This document shows positions 1-12,470 of a DNA stretch of 64,000 nt, piece after piece. Position numbers and translations under genes: made by a program. Numbering within the stretch: position 1 is the first letter of the stretch; each line of letters begins with the position of its first letter. The stretch spans positions 28,874,903-28,938,902 of the forward strand of contig NC_092878.1 in NCBI RefSeq assembly GCF_028372415.1, given 5' to 3'. A model generated the notes under the pieces. That model did not search any database, was not told the origin of the DNA, and saw only the letters and a program-made list of their open reading frames with translations. This stretch comes from Notamacropus eugenii (Eukaryota; Chordata; Mammalia; Diprotodontia; Macropodidae).

Positions 1-600
1 GATAATGAACCCGTTCAAAAAGGAAATAGCACAATGGGAAATTGAGTCAAGAGTATCCTACATTTTTACCTTTACAATGTAACCTCACATTATAATGACA
101 CGCAACCGCCTAAGAATCAAGCAAAATCAAAGTCTCAACAAGGTTACATGCTAAAACGCAGAAGAGACTAGACTGAAAATTGCATAGAAGTATCTCTATT
201 TAGAAGTCCATTACTTTCATATTTTCATTTTGCACAGATGTATTCAAGTCCTAGCCTAACAATCCCTTTTGGAGGAAAGATTTTACACTGGATGTGTCGT
301 CTTCTTTAAACTTCTCTACGCTGATTTGTCTGGCCATTCCAATTCTTGTAATTAGTTTACTAAAACTTAAGAGTTTCCCCAAGAGGATCTTATGGAAACT
401 TATTTATGCGGACTCTTCCAAAAGGCCGACTCGTATGAAATCTCCAAACCAGGAAGCTCAACCCTAAAACGAAACTATGGTGAAAGTATTCTAAGATAAG
501 TGTAAAATCGACGTGCAAAATACTGAGAATTACTCCTCGAAAGATAAATTGAGATCCAGAATAGTGAGAGAGGACATTAGTATCCACACACATGGGTAGC
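1..600. other. Plain non-coding sequence, nothing recognised
   Basis: This is AT-leaning sequence without a repeat family I recognise and without a plausible exon. If CpG island 1 is the promoter of a minus-strand gene, this stretch would be the start of that gene's first intron. The reading frames here are short and look like chance. Confidence 0.4.
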
Positions 601-745
601 AACTTGGTGCCCAGGTTGAAGGACCTGCATCTGAGTCCCAACTGCTGCCCCTTAGACCGATCTCTTAGTCTCTGGGGCGCTGTAAAATGAGGGAGGTCGG
701 ACTAGATGACCTCCAAGGTCCCAATGTCCGACGTCATGACCCTAA
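600..745 (+). repeat. SINE fragment (MIR/THER-like 3' half)
   Basis: The segment has the usual layout of marsupial tRNA-headed SINEs: a GACCTGC...GAGTCCC piece resembling a tRNA B-box side, then a CTGTAAAATGAGG core-like motif and a GGACTAGATGACCTCCAAGGTCC tail. It lies just upstream of CpG island 1. The short frames crossing it are chance. Confidence 0.55.
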
Positions 746-879
746 AAGAGCAGACTCCCCCCTCTTGGCTCAGCGACAGAAGGGAAAACCCAGGCTCTTC
801 GGGGACCTCTGGGTTTCCAGGAGAAGCCAAGACTCGGAGAGGATGCCTTTCCAACACCATCCCCCCCAAACCCGAACCT

Positions 880-1450
880 CTGGGGCAGAAGCAGCCCAGC
901 CAGGCCCGTAAGCCGGGGCCCGGCCGGGCCGGAGGTAGGCGGGGATGCTGGGGACTTGGCGAGCCCCCCAAGGGGAGCAGGCCCCCGGGCCGCTCCCCCA
1001 GCCAGCCCGCCCGGCCCGGCCCGGCCCCTCAGTACTCACACTCTACTTGCTTTAGTCCATCGCGCCGCCGAGGCCCTGGCGAGGAGGACCTCACCACCCC
1101 GGCCCTGACCTCCTTGTGGGGTCCGGTGGCCCGCTCCCGGACCCTCTCTCCCAACCGGGCCCCGCAGCCGCCGCCGCCGCCGCCGCGCATGCGCGAGCCG
1201 CCACGCCTGCGCTCGCGCATTGGGTCACCGCTATCCTCTCTCCCTTAGCCTTCCAGGCGCAGCCGAAAGCTTTATTTAAAAATGCGAGCGTGAACAATGC
1301 ACAACGAGGGGGCGGAGGCGGGGTGAGGAGGTCCGGGAAGAGTGTACCTGGGAAGGGAGCCCAGCGGGAAGGAGCTGGAGCTGCGAGGAGGAGCACCCCG
1401 CCGTCCGAGGCGCCGCTGTCTTCGGGCTGGAGTTCCGTGTAAGCAGAGCC
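880..1450. promoter_or_regulatory. CpG island 1, probable promoter of a minus-strand gene
   Basis: This is a GC-rich, CpG-dense block in an otherwise AT-rich window. It contains a perfect palindromic NRF1-type site (CGCGCATGCGCG, 1184-1195), an inverted CCAAT box (ATTGG, 1219-1223), GC boxes near 1309-1325 and a CCG trinucleotide run at about 1168-1185. A TTTAAATA-like element at about 1270-1280 reads as a weak TATA on the minus strand. The minus-strand splice donor at 1034-1039 suggests transcription toward position 1. Long frames across the island (poly-Ala, poly-Pro, poly-Gly) are composition artefacts. Confidence 0.75.
1040..1240 (-). other. Putative noncoding first exon of a divergent gene (ZNF106 by synteny)
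   Basis: On the minus strand a transcript starting in CpG island 1 would meet a consensus donor GTGAGT (plus positions 1034-1039), so the exon would end at 1040. The last ATG in it is followed at once by a stop (ATG GAC TAA), which fits a 5' UTR exon. In human, ZNF106 is transcribed divergently from SNAP23, and this exon has the matching orientation; that is the only link to ZNF106. The 5' end at about 1240 is a guess from the TATA-like element. It could instead be an alternative first exon or an unrelated transcript. Confidence 0.4.
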
Positions 1451-1764
1451 GGGTGGAGGCAGGAGCCAGAAGTCGCCAAGTTTGTTTTCAGCACCTGTTG
1501 TACAGGTGTCTCCGCCTTCCTCCCCTGGCTCCCTGGCCCGACTCTGCCCCCAACGTGGCCCCGGCTCCAGGCAGAGCCCTTCGGGGACCCTTAGACGTCT
1601 TCCCTGGTCTTCCTTACCCCCCCACTTCTCACCCCCCCCCCAAAAAGAAAATCCACTCAAGGCATTTTTTATCACCTGCAGTTTTTCCCCCTCCTCCACC
1701 TCCCAACAAGTAACTTGGAATACACACAATATGTATTTTGTAGTATTTACTTAATTGTACGAGA

Positions 1765-1885
1765 GGTTGCTTGCGCAGTGGATTGAGAACTTACCTTGGA
1801 GGACACAAGATGTGTGTTCAAATTCAACTTCTGAACAGTTACACGTTCCGGGACCTTGCCCAAGTAACTTGCCCCCAGGCACTGC
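1765..1885 (+). repeat. tRNA-headed SINE fragment
   Basis: The order is a GCGCAGTGGATTGAGAAC-like A-box region, then GTGTTCAAATTCAAC (B-box-like), then GACCTTGCCCAAGTAACTTG, which is the conserved 'tRNA head then core' layout of MIR/MAR-type SINEs. Around it, 1450-2040 holds pyrimidine-rich sequence with homopolymer C runs near 1630 and 2018-2028 and nothing else I recognise. Confidence 0.5.
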
Positions 1886-2049
1886 CTGAATGGGGACTCA
1901 GCTAGCTGGGGAACAGCTCATCTTCTCCCTTCGGTCTCCCCCTCCCCTTCCATCTCCTCTCCAAAAGTAAATTTGGATAGTCTCCCCCCTCTCCTCTCTC
2001 ACCTCCCTTCTTCCTCCCCCCCCCCCCCAACTTAAAATGATTATCAATA

Positions 2050-2400
2050 GTGACTGTGGCTCTTTCCCTCCCCGCTAGATTTAGTTATTTAGTTCTTTGG
2101 CTCGTTAAAGTGGCCGTTTCCCGAGTACTTCTTAAAGAGACCTATTCACTGAAGGGGCGTTATCTCCCTCTAAGTCAGTACCTAAAAAGGCCAAGGTCTG
2201 CCTTTGCATCCTGGACTGGCTCCAGTCATCCATGCACTGGATCCAGATGGCTCAGGAGCAGAAAGTGAGGCTGATGACCTTGCACCGGGCTCCCTCACTC
2301 AAAGCAAAGTCAAGTGCAAGTCATGTCTCTGATGTCATGGTCTTCTTCAAAAATCGGAGGAATACAACACAGTCCCCAGGCAACTCTATAAGAGTCGTCA
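2050..2400 (+). repeat. Marsupial interspersed repeat, family A
   Basis: Hallmarks of this family in the window are TCCAGTCATCC, CACTGGATCCAGATGGCTC, a CTCCCTCACTCAAA run and AAGTCAAGTGCAAGTCATGTC. Other copies lie near 9315, 12150, 19060, 27300, 29280, 36905 and 37480. It is a SINE-like, non-coding repeat; I do not assign a database name. The stretch from 2400 to 2780 holds nothing recognised. Confidence 0.7.
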
Positions 2401-2779
2401 GAGATTGACTCAAGTACAGCGAATTTTCCTTAGGCAGAGATTTCTATTTTCAGTGAAATCACCTGACAGACCCTTCTCCCAAACTTAACTGTGAACTTGC
2501 AGTGTACCGTATTCCCCTTCCAGAAGTCTCTAAGAAACTTTTCCAATTAAGTATCTAAGACATCCCAAGTCCTCCATATTCATCCACAATGGGAAATGCT
2601 GTTTGTATTCCCCTGACACCCAAGAAAGGATGCGTGCAAAGGATGAATTGCTTTAAAGATTAATTGTAGAACTGTAGTCGAAGGATTTCTGAAGAAGAAT
2701 AAGGGCAAATATGCACCCAAGAAACCTAGACATAACCAATAATTTTCGTCATTGATGATGCCTAGGTTCACCAAGAATG

Positions 2780-3935
2780 TATTAACTGACTACCTATGGG
2801 CCAGACACTTTTTTATTAAGAGCTGGAGATTTAAAGCTAAAAACAAAACAGTCCTTTCCCACAAGAAGTTTACATTCTATCAGGAGAAAGAACATGTACT
2901 CCTAAAAGTAAATACAAAATACAAAGGAATTTGGGGGGATACCAGCAGTTAAGAAAGAAGACATCTGGAAAGTTCTGTATTGAGTGGTATTTGAGCTGAA
3001 CTTTAAAACAATATAGGACTTCAAAGAGATAGAGGTGAGAAGGGAGTACTGTCTTCTCAGAAATAAGTTGTATCACCAACTAATTTTAAATGCCTCACAG
3101 TACTTCAGTTAATCACAAAGCACTTAAGTCCAGGTACTGTGCTATGTGCTTGGGATACAAAGACAAAATGAAATGTGTGCATACACCCACATGTACATAT
3201 ACATCAAAACTACGATAGTATGAGAAAAAGCTTCAGAGAGGTGATGCTTGAGTAGATTCTTAAAGGAAGAAGGTATTCTAGAAGGAATAAGTAAGGAGGG
3301 TGTGTATTCCAGTAAGAGAAACAGCCAGTACAAAATCACAAAATGATGTGAGATAGAGTGACATCTATGGGAAACAATAAGAAATCTAGTTTGACTACAC
3401 TGAAATTACTCTTCTGAAAGGAGTAAACAAAAAGCTAGAAAGGCAGGTGGGGGGCAAGTTGTGAAAGACTTAAATGCCAGAGTTCATATTTGATCTTAGA
3501 AGTAATAGGGAGTCATTGGAGTTTATTGAGTAGGAGAGTAACATCATCAGACCAGCATTTTTGGAAAATCACTTTAGTTGTGATATGGAGGATAGATAAG
3601 AGTGAGGAGAGACTTTAGTAAGGGAGACCAAATAAGATACTCGATAGCTCAAATGAGAGGTGATGAGCACTATGTGAGGGGAGAGAAGGGATAGGATGTG
3701 AGAAATGTGGAAGTACAAATGACAAGATGTTGCAACTGCTTGGATACAAGATGACTGAGAGTGAAGAGCTGAGAATGACAATAAAGTTGCAAACCTGGGT
3801 AAATGGAAAGATAGTGGCACCCTTGATAGATAGTAAAGTTCCAAAGATGGATGGGTTGGGGGTGGGGGAGCGGGGGAATAATGAGTTCTATTTTATACAT
3901 GCTGAGTTTGAGATACTTCTGAGATGACCAGTTCA
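2780..3935 (+). repeat. Long unclassified interspersed repeat, family B
   Basis: A roughly 1.1-kb non-coding repeat whose parts recur across the window. It opens with a 'next size, tabulated' motif ending GGGATACAAAGACAAAA and continues with GAAGTTTACATTCTA, GGAGTTTATTGAGTAGGAG and AAAATCACTTTAG, ending with AATGAGTTC...GAGTTTGAGATACTTCTGAGATG. Other pieces lie at about 18195-18800, 18808-19060, 20290-20545 (minus), 23705-23995, 28868-28990, 40590-40735 and 62570-62710. No long frame is shared between copies. Its class is unknown to me. From 3935 to 4140 only AT-rich sequence with a short TA run is seen. Confidence 0.65.
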
Positions 3936-4149
3936 AAGCATTTAAGCATTCAAAATGCAGTCAGATCTAGAAAAGAAGATGAGTGATCGGACAAGAAAAA
4001 TAGGAGACAGTAGTGCATGAAAACCCAGAAAAGAGGAAGGAGAGGTTGACATGAATGTACATTGAGAGATACATACAAATATATATAGATATATATATAC
4101 ACATACTAATTACAAAGTAATTTTTGCATAGTGCTAACTCAGTGGAAGA

Positions 4150-5060
<911 letters not shown>

Positions 5061-5061
5061 C

Positions 5062-5742
5062 ATATTCTTCTTTTTTAATTAAATTTTATTTTCAAACAAA
5101 AATTAGTCTTCTCTCTGTCCCACTTCCTTCCCCAACCCTCACTTGAGAAAGCAGGAAAAACAAAAATCCCTATTACAAACATGTATAGTCAAGTAAAACA
5201 AATTTTCACATTGATCATGTCTTAAAATACATATATATGTCTCAGTCTGCAAGACTGCAAGAGTCTGTCAGGGGATGGACAGCATGTTTCATCATTCATC
5301 ATCAGGAATTATGGTTAGCCATTGTATTGATTGGAGTTTTCTTCTATATATGCATATATTGTTTCAAAGGGCCAAGATTTGCCTTGTAATTGTCCCCACT
5401 CACCCTTAAGTCCCACTGAGAACAACAAAACCAAACCTGTTGCAAACATACATAGTCGATCAAAACAAATTTCCACATTGGCCATGTCCTAAAAAATATT
5501 TGTCTCCATCTGCATTCTGAGTCTTTTACCTCTCTATCAATAATCCTCTGGAATCCTAATTGGTTATTATTCCTAGAGCTCAGCATATTAGAATTCTATC
5601 ACATTTATATATTCTGTCACTTCTTCATCTATTCCCCAATTTGTGGGCGCCCTCTCAGATTTCCATTCTTTGCCACCTCAAAAAGAGCTGTAAATATTTT
5701 TGTATATCACTCAAATTTGTTTTGCTTAGGACTAATCTCTTC
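5062..5742 (-). repeat. L1 3' end fragments, two partial units
   Basis: A poly(T)-led L1 3' UTR in minus orientation. The same 3' UTR text (lysine-like AAC/AAA stretch, 'TGCAAACATACATAGTC', 'ACAAATTTCCACATTGGCCATGTC') appears twice, at about 5150-5230 and 5410-5500. The right part contains ORF2 C-terminal code in reverse, for example CACCTCAAAAAGAGCTG near 5672. A copy of the same subfamily lies at 35738-36385. Confidence 0.7.
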
Positions 5743-5761
5743 TTTTGTTTGTTGTTCTTCT

Positions 5762-6012
5762 GTCATTTTTTCAGTTGTATATCATTCTTCATGACTCCTT
5801 TTGGGGTTTTCTTGGCAAAGATACTGGAGTAGAGTGTTTTGTCATTTCCTCCTCTAGTTCATTTTACAGATGAGGAAACTGAGGCAAACAAGGTTAAGTT
5901 ATTTGCCCACGGTCACACAGCTAGTAAGTGTCTGAGACCAAATTTGAACTCAGAAAGATGAGTCTTTCTGACTCTAAGACCAGCACTCTATGCACCATGT
6001 CACTTAGCTCTA
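5762..6012 (-). repeat. Near full-length tRNA-derived CORE-SINE (MAR1-like)
   Basis: Read on the minus strand it has a tRNA-like head (a GTGCATAGAGTGCTGG segment and a GAGTTCAAATTTGG B-box), a 'GACACTTACTAGCTGTGTGACC' middle, a 'CCTCAGTTTCCTCATCTGTAAAATG' core and a tail with CCAAGAAAACCCCAAAAGG and GTCATGAAGAATGATA. This is the standard plan of MAR1-type marsupial SINEs, transcribed by RNA polymerase III and moved by L1. Confidence 0.8.
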
Positions 6013-6014
6013 AT

Positions 6015-8180
6015 TTTCCCTCCCAGCTTCTTCCCTTTCCCTATTTCCCTATTGAGTAAAATGCATTTCTCTGCCCAGTCGTTTGGGTACTCTTTCTTCT
6101 TTTGATCAGTTCAGATGAGAGTGAAGGTCAAGTATTAACTGTCCCCATAACCTTTTTTCCTTATTTGCATGTATTTCTACTTGGACACTAATTATGTGAA
6201 ATAATTTTTCCTAGCTTTCCTTTGCCTTCTTCCCTCCAGCCCAGTGTATTCCTCTTTCCTTCTCTTTCCATTCTTTTATTATGATCAAGACAAGACAGAG
6301 CCATTCTCTGGACCTGTCTAATTGCATTTTTTCTATGAAGTCTAATGATAATAAGGATGAGAGGGGACATGTGTGTCATCTTCCCATACATGAATGTAAG
6401 CAGTTTATTTTTGTTTACTCTTTTATCATTGTTTATTCATGCCTATCTTTTTATGTATCTATTCACTCTTATATTTACTTCATATTTCTTTACAACTCTA
6501 GTCTTCTTAAAATGCTTAGAAGTTCTCTATTTCATTAAAAGCCAATTTTTTACCTTGTAATATACTCAGTTTTTCTGGATAAGTTATTCTTGCCTATAAG
6601 TCTGTATCCTTTGCCTTCTGGAATAGGATATTTATTCTAAGGTCTTTGTTTTTTTATGGTAACAGCTGCTAAATGGTGTTTGATCTTGACTATGGCTCTC
6701 TTATACTTGAATTCTTCATTTCTGGTTTCTTGCAACAAATTTTCTTTGACCTGGAAGCTCTGCATTTTGGCTATGATATTCCTAGGAGTTTTCACTTTAG
6801 GGTTTCTTTTAGGATGTAACCAGTGATTCTTTCTATTTCTACTTTGCCCTCTGGTTCTAAGAGATCTAGTCAGTTTTCTTTTGAGATTTTTTTAAATATG
6901 ATGCCTAAGGTATTTATTTTTTGGTCATAACACCAATAGTCCAATGATTCTTCAGTTTTTTTCTCCTTTGTTGTCCCCATCAGTTTTTTTTTCCTATGAG
7001 ATATCTTATCTATTTCCTGTGGCCTCGTGGAGTAATTGGCTTCTATTTGGTCCATTTGAATTTTCAGGGAGTTTGTTGTTCAATGTTTTATACCTCTTGT
7101 GCCAAGCTATTTCTTTTCTAATTCTTTTTCCATAGCTCTAAATTCTTTTCCAATTTTTCCTCAATGCTGTAATTACATTTATTTTTAGAAACTCACTTAT
7201 TTGAAAAAAACAAAACCTCTTGCTTAATCTCTTCTAGGAATTCTAGTTGAATTTGTGCCCAAGCTGTGTTTTTCTCTAAGGCATTGCTTATAGATGTTTT
7301 AGAGTCATTCCCATCTTCTGCATTTGTATCTTGAGCATCTCTGCCTCCTTAATAGCTCATTATGTTCTTTTTGTTTATTTGTCTGCCCATTTTTTCTAAA
7401 TGTATTTCATGACTTCAAACTAGATTTTAGGGCAGGGCTCTGCCATACTTTTGGAGGGAAGCTCTGTGCTAGTGCTGTTGCTGCTTTCTTGAGGTACTGA
7501 ATGTTATGTTATCTCCGGATCTCAGGGACAGGCTGTAGACTCAAAAGCTTTTAATGCTCCCAAAGTAGTCAGATCCAGGGCAAAATCTATGGTTGGCTCC
7601 TGGTCTAAATTCTGCAAGTTTCTGACCTGGGTTTGAGTCTAAGCAAGAATAGACTGCTTCTGGACTTTAACTCTATCAGCCAGCTAGAAAATTCGATGGC
7701 TCAGAGTAGAACTGTAAGGCCCCCTTTGGTCTAGGATTTCTAACCTGCTTATTCCTCTACAGGCTAGGCTAGACATTGAAAATGAAGCTCTACATCTGGG
7801 TTGTTTCTGCTGGCTTCTAAACTTCTTTCTTTCTTCATATATAGCCCAGGGTCTCCCTCCCTGGGAAAGCTACAGCTTTCTGCAGATTTTCTTCTTAGTC
7901 CACTCTGAATCTTCAAACCAAAGTTAGGCAGTATGTGACAAAGCTACCAGTTCACACGTATTTCCATTTCACAGTGTCCCGGTATGGTTTTGGATCTAAG
8001 ACTTCTTTTAGTGGTACACGGCCTCCTCCTGGTAGCTAGAGTGCTTCTCATGGCATGGTCCTGGGCTAACCTATCCCCAATATCCATGGTCTTCCTGTCT
8101 GCTTATGCTAAACTGAGCTGATTTTTTCTGGATTATCCCAGCAGGATTCAATCTGGTTTATTTTCTAGATCTATCTGAAA
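6015..8180 (-). repeat. Old HAL1/L1 ORF1-type element, minus strand
   Basis: The right part of an L1 ORF1 coding region is recognisable in reverse at about 6540-7200, matching the same landmarks as the intact HAL1 ORF at 49599-50699: 'CTCAGTTTTTCTGGATAAG', 'CCTTTGCCTTCTGGAATA', 'GGCTATGATATTCCTAGGA'. A 3' UTR-like part lies to the left (6030-6540) and a 5' UTR-like part to the right (7320-8160). No ORF2 region separates ORF1 from the 3' part, which is the definition of a half-L1. Frames are broken by stops and indels. Confidence 0.6.
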
Positions 8181-8186
8181 GAGTGT

Positions 8187-8757
8187 GTGGATGGGAACTC
8201 TCTCTACCACTTTGGCTCCAACTCCACCCTTGATCTTGCTATCATTCACAAAAGCACTACCTCCATGTCAGATTGTCTGAAATTCCCTCCCTCAGTCTTT
8301 CCACACCAAACTCTGTTCTTTTTCCATACTACAACCTTAAACCCTCTCAATTTGCTTCAATTATCTCTGAACTAGCCATACTCTTCTCCTTTCCCATCTT
8401 GACCCCTTGCTGAAACAGTTTAACTCTATACTGTCTTCTTCTTATGAGTCCCTTATACCCAATCATATCTTTGATTATACCCTTCCAAGCCTTACCCTTA
8501 GTTTACTCCCAACATCTACTACCTTTGCTCCTACAGATGTAATGCTGAATAAAATTGGAGAAAATCATGAAACCATGAGGACTGAGTCAACTACAAATTT
8601 ATGTTACATGAACTCAATTAAATCCTCATTGCTACTGGGCAATCTGTCTACCTTTCCCTAATCCACTTATTAGCCAACCACAGAAGCTCTTCTAAACCTT
8701 TTCATCCTGTCTCAAATGCCCTATGACTCCACCTCCACTCTCTCAGCTGAGAATTTT
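8187..8757 (+). repeat. L2 LINE ORF2 fragment, left piece of a split copy
   Basis: Translation resembles the L2 ORF2 region before the reverse transcriptase (Ser/Thr/Pro-rich, 'STLDLAIIHKSTTSMSD'). It ends exactly at the 16-bp direct repeat CTCAGCTGAGAATTTT (8742-8757). The same L2 resumes at 12633 with the next expected codons, so 8758-12616 is an insertion. Decayed and non-functional. Confidence 0.7.
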
Positions 8758-9292
8758 TTTCTTTTTTGGGTAAATTTTATTTTTTGTGATTATATGTAGA
8801 GCTAGTTTTCAACATTCATTTTTTATAAGATTTTGAGTTTCAAATCTTTTCTCCCTCCCCAAGATGGTAAGCAATCTCTTATAGGTTATACATGTGCAAT
8901 CATGTAAACGTATTTCCATATTAGTCATGTTGTAAAAGAACAAACAGAACAAAAGGGAAAAGCCACAAAAAAAACCCCAAAAATGAAAATGGTATGCTTT
9001 GATCTGCATTCAGACTCCGTAGCTCTTTCTCTGGAGGTGGATAGCATTTTCCATCATGAGTCTTTTGGAATTGTCTTGGATCATTGTATTGCTGAAAAGA
9101 GCTAAGTCAATCATAGTTGATCATTGCACAGTGTTGCTGCTTAGTACAATGTTCTTCTGGTTCTGCTCACTTCACAGAGCATCCATTCATCCATTCATCT
9201 AAGCATTTCCAGATTTTTTCTGAAAATCTGCCTGCTCATCATTTCTATTGCACAATAGTATTCCATTACATTCATATACCACTTGTTCAGCT

Positions 9293-9323
<31 letters not shown>

Positions 9324-9324
9324 T
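9293..9324. repeat. (TG)n microsatellite
   Basis: A TG run of about 30 bp marks the boundary between the L1 3' fragment and the adjacent family A repeat. Confidence 0.9.
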
Positions 9325-9700
9325 CATCCTTCATTGCCAAAGAAGACCATGCCATCAGAGAAATGATGATATGACTTGCACTTGACTTTGTTTGGAGTGA
9401 GGGAGGGCTGTGCAGGTCACCAGCCTCACTTCTCCTCCAGAGCCATCTGAATCCAGTGACCAGAAATTCATCAGGATGACTGGAGATGACCCAGGATGCA
9501 CTGGGAGACCTTGGCCCCTTTAGGCCAAGGTCTTGGCAGGTATTCACTTAGGGTAAGGCAATGCCCATCCATTGAATAGGACTGTTTAAGAGGGAGCCAG
9601 GGTATGGCCCCTATAATGAGGCCAAGAACAAGAAAGACATCAGGCTGGGAGGGAAATAACAACAGTTACTATTGATAATCGCTCTAAAGCTGGGAGGGTC
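9325..9700 (-). repeat. Family A repeat, minus orientation
   Basis: Carries the family landmarks in reverse: AAAGAAGACCATG, CATCAGAGAAATGATGA, TGACTTGCACTTGACTTTG, GTGAGGGAGGGCTGTGCA and TCATCAGGATGACTGG. It is non-coding. Confidence 0.75.
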
Positions 9701-10339
9701 CAGAAGACCCCTTAGGCAGGGCCCCATTGGTGTCCCAGATTAGAGTACAGAAGGTTTAAGGTTTTAGGAGAGCTAACCCTGCTTTTTTTTTTTTTAACTT
9801 CAGCTGAAGCATAATATACTCTGCTCCTGCCTTTTACCTTTACTCTGTGCGTTACTCTGCTTCAGATGTGTTTCTTGTAAACAACATATTGTAGGATTCT
9901 GGTTTTTATTCCACTCTGTTATTCATTTCATTTTATAGGAGAGTTCATCCCATTCTCATACACAGTTATGATTACTAACTGTGTATTTCCCTACATCTAT
10001 TTCTCCTTTTTATAATTTTCTTTCTCTTTTCACCTTGTCCCTCCTCAGCAGCATTTTGCTTCTGACCACTACCTTCCCCAATCTTTTCTATCAGCCCCTC
10101 CCTCCATTTTCTTTCCCCTTTCCTCTCCTACCTGTCTATAGGGTAAGATAGATATCTCTACCCAACTGAGCGTATGTTATCTTCCCATTTAGGTATGTAA
10201 ACAGTTTAACCCTAATGAATGTTGCTGTTTTTTCTTTCCTGTTTACCGTTTCATGCTTCTCTTGAATCTTGTATTGGAAGATGAAATTTTCTGTTCAGCT
10301 CTGGTCTTTTCATCAGAAAAGTTTGAAAGTCCCCTATTT

Positions 10340-11250
10340 TATTTATTTAATCTTTTCTCCTGAAAGATTATGCTCAGTTTTGCTGGGTAATTGACTCTTG
10401 ATTGTAATCCAAGCTCTTTTGCCTTCTGGAATATCATATTTCAAGTCCTCTGATCCTTTAATGTAGAAGCTGCTAAGTCCTGTGTAATACTGACTGTGAC
10501 TCCTTGATATTTGAATTGCTTCTTTCTGGAAGCTTGCAGTATTTTCTGCTTGACCTGATAGTTCTGGCATTTGCCTACAGTATTTCTTATAATTTTCATT
10601 TGAGGAGGTGATCAGTGGATTTTTTAATGACTATTTTACTCTCTGGTTTTAGTATATCAGGGCAGTTTTCCTTGATAATTTCTTGGAAGATGCTATCCAG
10701 GCTCTTTTTTGATCACAGCTTTTAGTTAGCCAAATAATTCTTAAATTATCTCTCCTGGAACTATTTTCCAGGTCAGTTGTTTTTCTTGTGAGGTATTTTA
10801 CATTTTCTTCTATTTTTCATTTTTTAAATTTTGTTTGACTGATTCTTGAGATCTCATAGAATCATTAGCTTTCACTTACCTAACTTTGAGGAATTATTTT
10901 TTCATTAGTTTTTGTACCTTCTTTTCCACTTGGTCAGTTCTACTTTTAAAGGAGTTGTTTTCTTCAGTGGTTTTTTTTTTTCATTTAGCCAATTCTATTT
11001 TTTAAGGAGTTATTTTCTTTAGTCAATTTTTGTGCTTCCATTTCCAAATTGTTGACTCTTTTTTCATAGTTCTCTTGCAATACTCTTATTTCCCAATTTT
11101 TCTTCTACCTCTGTTAACTGATTTTTAAAATACTTTTTGAGCTCTTTTAAGAGGAATTTCTTATTCCCTTTTGAATGTATGTAGACATTTTGACATTGTT
11201 GTTCTTTTCTGAATTTGTGTTTGGACCTTCCATATTGCCATAGTATCTTT
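10340..11250 (-). pseudogene. Decayed L1/HAL1 ORF1 (minus)
   Basis: The reverse complement aligns by eye with the 3' two-thirds of the intact HAL1 ORF1 at 49599-50699: a 'CAGCAAAACTGAGCATAATC' region, the 'ATATTCCAGAAGGCAAAAGAGC' region and the 'CTGCCCTGATATACT' region occur in the right order. An 75-residue piece is open (10343-10570). Many stops and indels make it non-coding now. Confidence 0.65.
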
Positions 11251-11469
11251 CTTTGCTTAGGGCTCTTTTTATTTTTTGCTCATCTTTAAAAGTTAAACTC
11301 TACTCCTGGGTACAAGTGGCACTGTCGTAAGTGTCTTACACTGGAGGCCTGGGGCTGGTCACTAGCTTTCTGTGCTGGGGCCTCTGGAGTGGGCAGCTTG
11401 CTTACTGCAGTAGAGTGGTGTATCAGCAAGAACCCTGGCATACAGAAGGGGCTGCTGTATAGGTTCTTA

Positions 11470-11940
11470 GATCTGCTTTTCTAAAAGAAAAGCAATTTTT
11501 GAAGGGTCAACAATCTACTTTAATCAAGCACATGTATCGATCACTTAGTTCAGGGGAAAAAGTTAGCACCCTGAACTTCAGAGAAAATACGAGCAGAAAT
11601 TACAAAAAGAAAGACCAACAGACAGAGCTTCCAATGTCTGACCACAGACCATATATACATCATTACCAGAGAGAGAGAAGCACCAACATCTGGGTTTTCA
11701 AAGTCTGAGGGGTTTCTTAAAATAGCTGCCCAGAGTCTCATTTGGCACACAAACTTTCTTCAAAGAAATAAACCCCAAAGCAAAACCTTATCTTAGAGTA
11801 TATATACTCTTTTCAGGGCTGGAGGGCATTACCCCTGTGCCTCACTAGAAATTGACAAAAGGTGTCTGAGGCCTATTCATGGACAGGGAAGACCCTTTAA
11901 CACTTCTCCCCACTCACCATTAACCTTACATGTAGCCCAG
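11470..11940. repeat. Possible LTR-like insertion
   Basis: This block interrupts the 5'-UTR-like part of the surrounding element and does not match any L1, L2 or SINE I recognise. It opens with a CTACTTTAATCAAGCACATG segment of the kind seen near marsupial ERV LTR edges. No internal retroviral region, primer binding site or clear target duplication was found, so the call is weak. Confidence 0.25.
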
Positions 11941-12149
11941 TCTAGTTGTGCCTGTTGTGCCCTGGGTTTGGGGGCTGGCAGTTTTCCTGCTGTAGTAGGA
12001 CTGGAGGCCTCACAGCTGACTTGCTATGCCTCTGGTCTGCTGAGCCAGAACTTCCAGACCTCAGTTGTTGGTCTGTGGTGTGGCTAAGAGATTCCCACTG
12101 GCTTGCCAGGACACTGGCTGCACTGGGTTGTGTTCTTCTTTTATCTAAG

Positions 12150-12470
12150 TGAGATTGTCGTTGTGTTCCTTTGTTTTTGAAGAAGACCATGACATCAGAA
12201 AAATGATGACATGGCTTGCACTAAACTTTGTTTTGAGGGAGAGAGGGCTATGCAAGATCACCAGTCTCACTTTCTCTTCCTGAGCCATCTGGATCCAGTG
12301 ACCAGATATTCATCAGGATGACTGGAGATGGCCCAGGATGTAATGGGAGACCTTGACCTTTTTAGGGTAAGGACATTTCAGGTACTCACTTAGAGAAAAG
12401 TAAAGGCCATTCAGTGATTATGTGAGATAGACCTAAGTGAGATAGACCTTTTATGAAGTCCTTTTAAGTT
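12150..12470 (-). repeat. Family A repeat, minus orientation
   Basis: Shows GAAGAAGACCATGACATCAG, GATGACATGGCTTGCA, GAGAGGGCTATGCA, CATCTGGATCCAGTGACC and TCATCAGGATGACTGG in the order seen in the other copies. Confidence 0.8.

Noticed and set aside
706..1248. 180-residue plus-strand frame across CpG island 1
   Set aside because: Pro/Arg/Gly-rich composition follows GC content; it overlaps a SINE tail at its start, has no domain and is crossed by equally long frames on the other strand.
1091..1729. 212-residue minus-strand frame over CpG island 1
   Set aside because: Spans the likely promoter and start region, contains a poly-Ala run from the CCG repeat and has no recognisable family.
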